This document shows positions 5,135 through 5,963 of a stretch of DNA of 5,963 nt, in pieces. Each line of letters opens with the position of its first letter. Positions within the stretch are counted from its first letter, which is position 1. This stretch comes from Chloroflexota bacterium (GTDB lineage: Bacteria > Chloroflexota > Limnocylindria > QHBO01). The notes under the pieces are model-generated. The model worked only from the letters and a program-made list of their open reading frames with translations, ran no database searches and was not told the DNA's origin. Where the stretch lies: positions 3,102 to 9,064 of the forward strand of contig VBKA01000188.1 in NCBI GenBank assembly GCA_005879815.1. Direction: 5' to 3'. The translations under genes were made by a program, and so were the position numbers.

Positions 5135-5913
5135 GCGCCGTGCATCTCCTGGCTGGCGCCGCTGCCGAGGTATGCCTCCACGACGCGCGGGTCGGCGCGC
5201 ACCTCCGCGGGCTTGCCCTCGGCAATCTTCTCGCCGTGGTCCAGCACGACGATGCGATCGCTCGCCTCCATGACGACTCGCATGTCGTGCTCGATCAGGA
5301 AGATCGTCAGGCCTTCGCTGCGCAGCCGGGCGATGAGCGCCATGAGCTCGTTCTTCTCCTGGGGGTTCAGGCCGGCGGCCGGCTCGTCGAGCAGCAGGAG
5401 GCGTGGCTGCGTGGCGAGAGCGCGGGCGATCTCCAGGCGGCGCTGCAGTCCATACGGCAGCTCTCGCGCGTATGAGCCCGCGTATCGGGCGAGCCGCAAC
5501 TGGTCGAGCAGGTCGAACGCACGCCCCTGCACCTCGCGCTCCTCGTTGCGCGAGCGCGGAGTGCGCAGAGCGCCATCCCACACACGCGCCTTCATCCACC
5601 AGTGGGCGCCGACCATCACGTTGTCCACGGCGGTCATGAACGAGAACAGCCGGATGTTCTGAAACGTCCGCGCGATGCCGAGGCGCAGCACACGGTGCGG
5701 TGGCAACCCGGCGATCGACACCCCGTCCAGGCGGACGTCACCGCCGGTGAGCGGGAACAGACCGGTCACGCAGTTGAATGCCGTCGTCTTGCCGGCGCCG
5801 TTGGGGCCGATCAGCGAGACGATCTCGCCCTGGCTGATGTCGAAACTCACATCGTTGACGGCGACGAGGCCGCCGAAGCGCTTGGTCAGGCTGTCGAGCT
5901 CGAGCAGCGCCAT
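5131..5913 (-). CDS. livG: Branched-chain amino acid-type ABC transporter ATP-binding protein LivG
   Basis: This 260-residue partner ATPase of LivF shows every expected motif. They are Walker A GPNGAGKTT (36-44), Q-loop Gln85 in ARTFQNIRLF, the LivG-type signature ELPYGLQRRLEIARAL (151-166), Walker B LLLLDEP (172-178), the D-loop region AAGLNPQE (179-186) and H-loop His209 in IEHDMRVV. The KRFGGLVAVNDVSF opening (11-24) and the VEAYLG end (245-250) are also typical of the subfamily. The length is standard. The ATG at 5911-5913 follows the preceding stop by one base, and AAGG lies 6 nt upstream, so the start is secure. LivG and LivF form the ATPase pair that powers import through the LivH/LivM permeases. 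The gene order livM-livG-livF is the classical one. Confidence 0.96.
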   Translation of the reverse strand: MALLELDSLTKRFGGLVAVNDVSFDISQGEIVSLIGPNGAGKTTAFNCVTGLFPLTGGDVRLDGVSIAGLPPHRVLRLGIARTFQNIRLFSFMTAVDNVMVGAHWWMKARVWDGALRTPRSRNEEREVQGRAFDLLDQLRLARYAGSYARELPYGLQRRLEIARALATQPRLLLLDEPAAGLNPQEKNELMALIARLRSEGLTIFLIEHDMRVVMEASDRIVVLDHGEKIAEGKPAEVRADPRVVEAYLGSGASQEMHGA

Positions 5914-5914
5914 G

Positions 5915-5963
5915 TCAGGCCTTGCCCTGCACGGCGGCCAGGGACTCGGACTCGATGCCTGTC
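5915..5963 (-). CDS. C-terminal end of a probable LivM permease (5' end outside window)
   Basis: On the minus strand the last 49 bases contain one open frame, TGIESESLAAVQGKA followed by TGA at 5917-5915. One base separates this stop from the livG ATG. The codons have high third-position GC, like the neighbours. Identification as livM rests on position: this permease gene is the usual one directly before livG. Only 15 residues are visible, which is too few for identification by sequence. Confidence 0.5.
   Translation of the reverse strand, partial: TGIESESLAAVQGKA

Noticed and set aside
5135..5599. Upstream extension of the livF frame giving a 412-residue protein
   Set aside because: The extra residues are an Arg/Ala/Pro-rich shadow of livG. 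The ATGA overlap at 5131-5134 marks the true start.
4676..5662. 328-codon plus-strand open frame opposite livF and livG
   Set aside because: It crosses the coupled livG-livF junction and has no domain. Both ABC genes have complete motifs on the other strand.

Overview
The window is about 6 kb of GC-rich bacterial chromosome. It is densely packed, with 4-nt ATGA gene overlaps and overlapping convergent gene ends, and almost no intergenic DNA. It holds eight protein genes, two of them cut by the window edges. The very high GC at third codon positions, the apparently leaderless start of the phosphohexomutase gene and the gene content would fit a high-GC soil or freshwater lineage such as Chloroflexota or Actinomycetota. 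I cannot settle the phylum from sequence alone. I see no RNA gene, insertion sequence, CRISPR array or phage gene.

Left part (1-2799) is a GDP-mannose / activated-hexose block. The 3' end of a mannose-1-phosphate guanylyltransferase gene (manC type, + strand) ends tail-to-tail with a small lipoprotein gene (- strand). That lipoprotein gene shares a roughly 76-bp divergent intergenic region with a phosphomannomutase/phosphoglucomutase gene (+). The mutase gene is translationally coupled through ATGA to a small stand-alone cupin of the mannose-6-phosphate isomerase / ManC C-terminal type. Together these could supply mannose-1-phosphate and GDP-mannose for glycans, although isomerase activity of the short cupin is not proven.

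Middle (2800-3692) starts with a 104-bp stretch containing an inverted pair of DnaA-box-like 9-mers (a 7-bp-arm hairpin) and a -10-like GATAAT. It is followed by an unrecognised polytopic membrane protein (+). Its 3' end overlaps the next, oppositely oriented gene by 30 bp.

Right part (3663-5963) is a minus-strand operon read from the right edge: the last codons of a probable livM permease, then livG, livF and a GGDEF diguanylate cyclase. The spacings are 1 nt, a 4-nt overlap and 2 nt. The first three are the cytoplasmic side of a branched-chain-amino-acid-type (HAAT family) ABC importer. The soluble GGDEF protein, with an intact active-site motif and inhibitory I-site, is a tightly linked fourth gene and suggests a link between substrate import and c-di-GMP.

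The window looks mostly like ordinary housekeeping and transport genes. The points most worth a second look are the liv-GGDEF linkage, the DnaA-box-like hairpin, the leaderless promoter with a nearby 12-bp palindrome, and the unrecognised membrane protein. I found no clear previously undescribed system.
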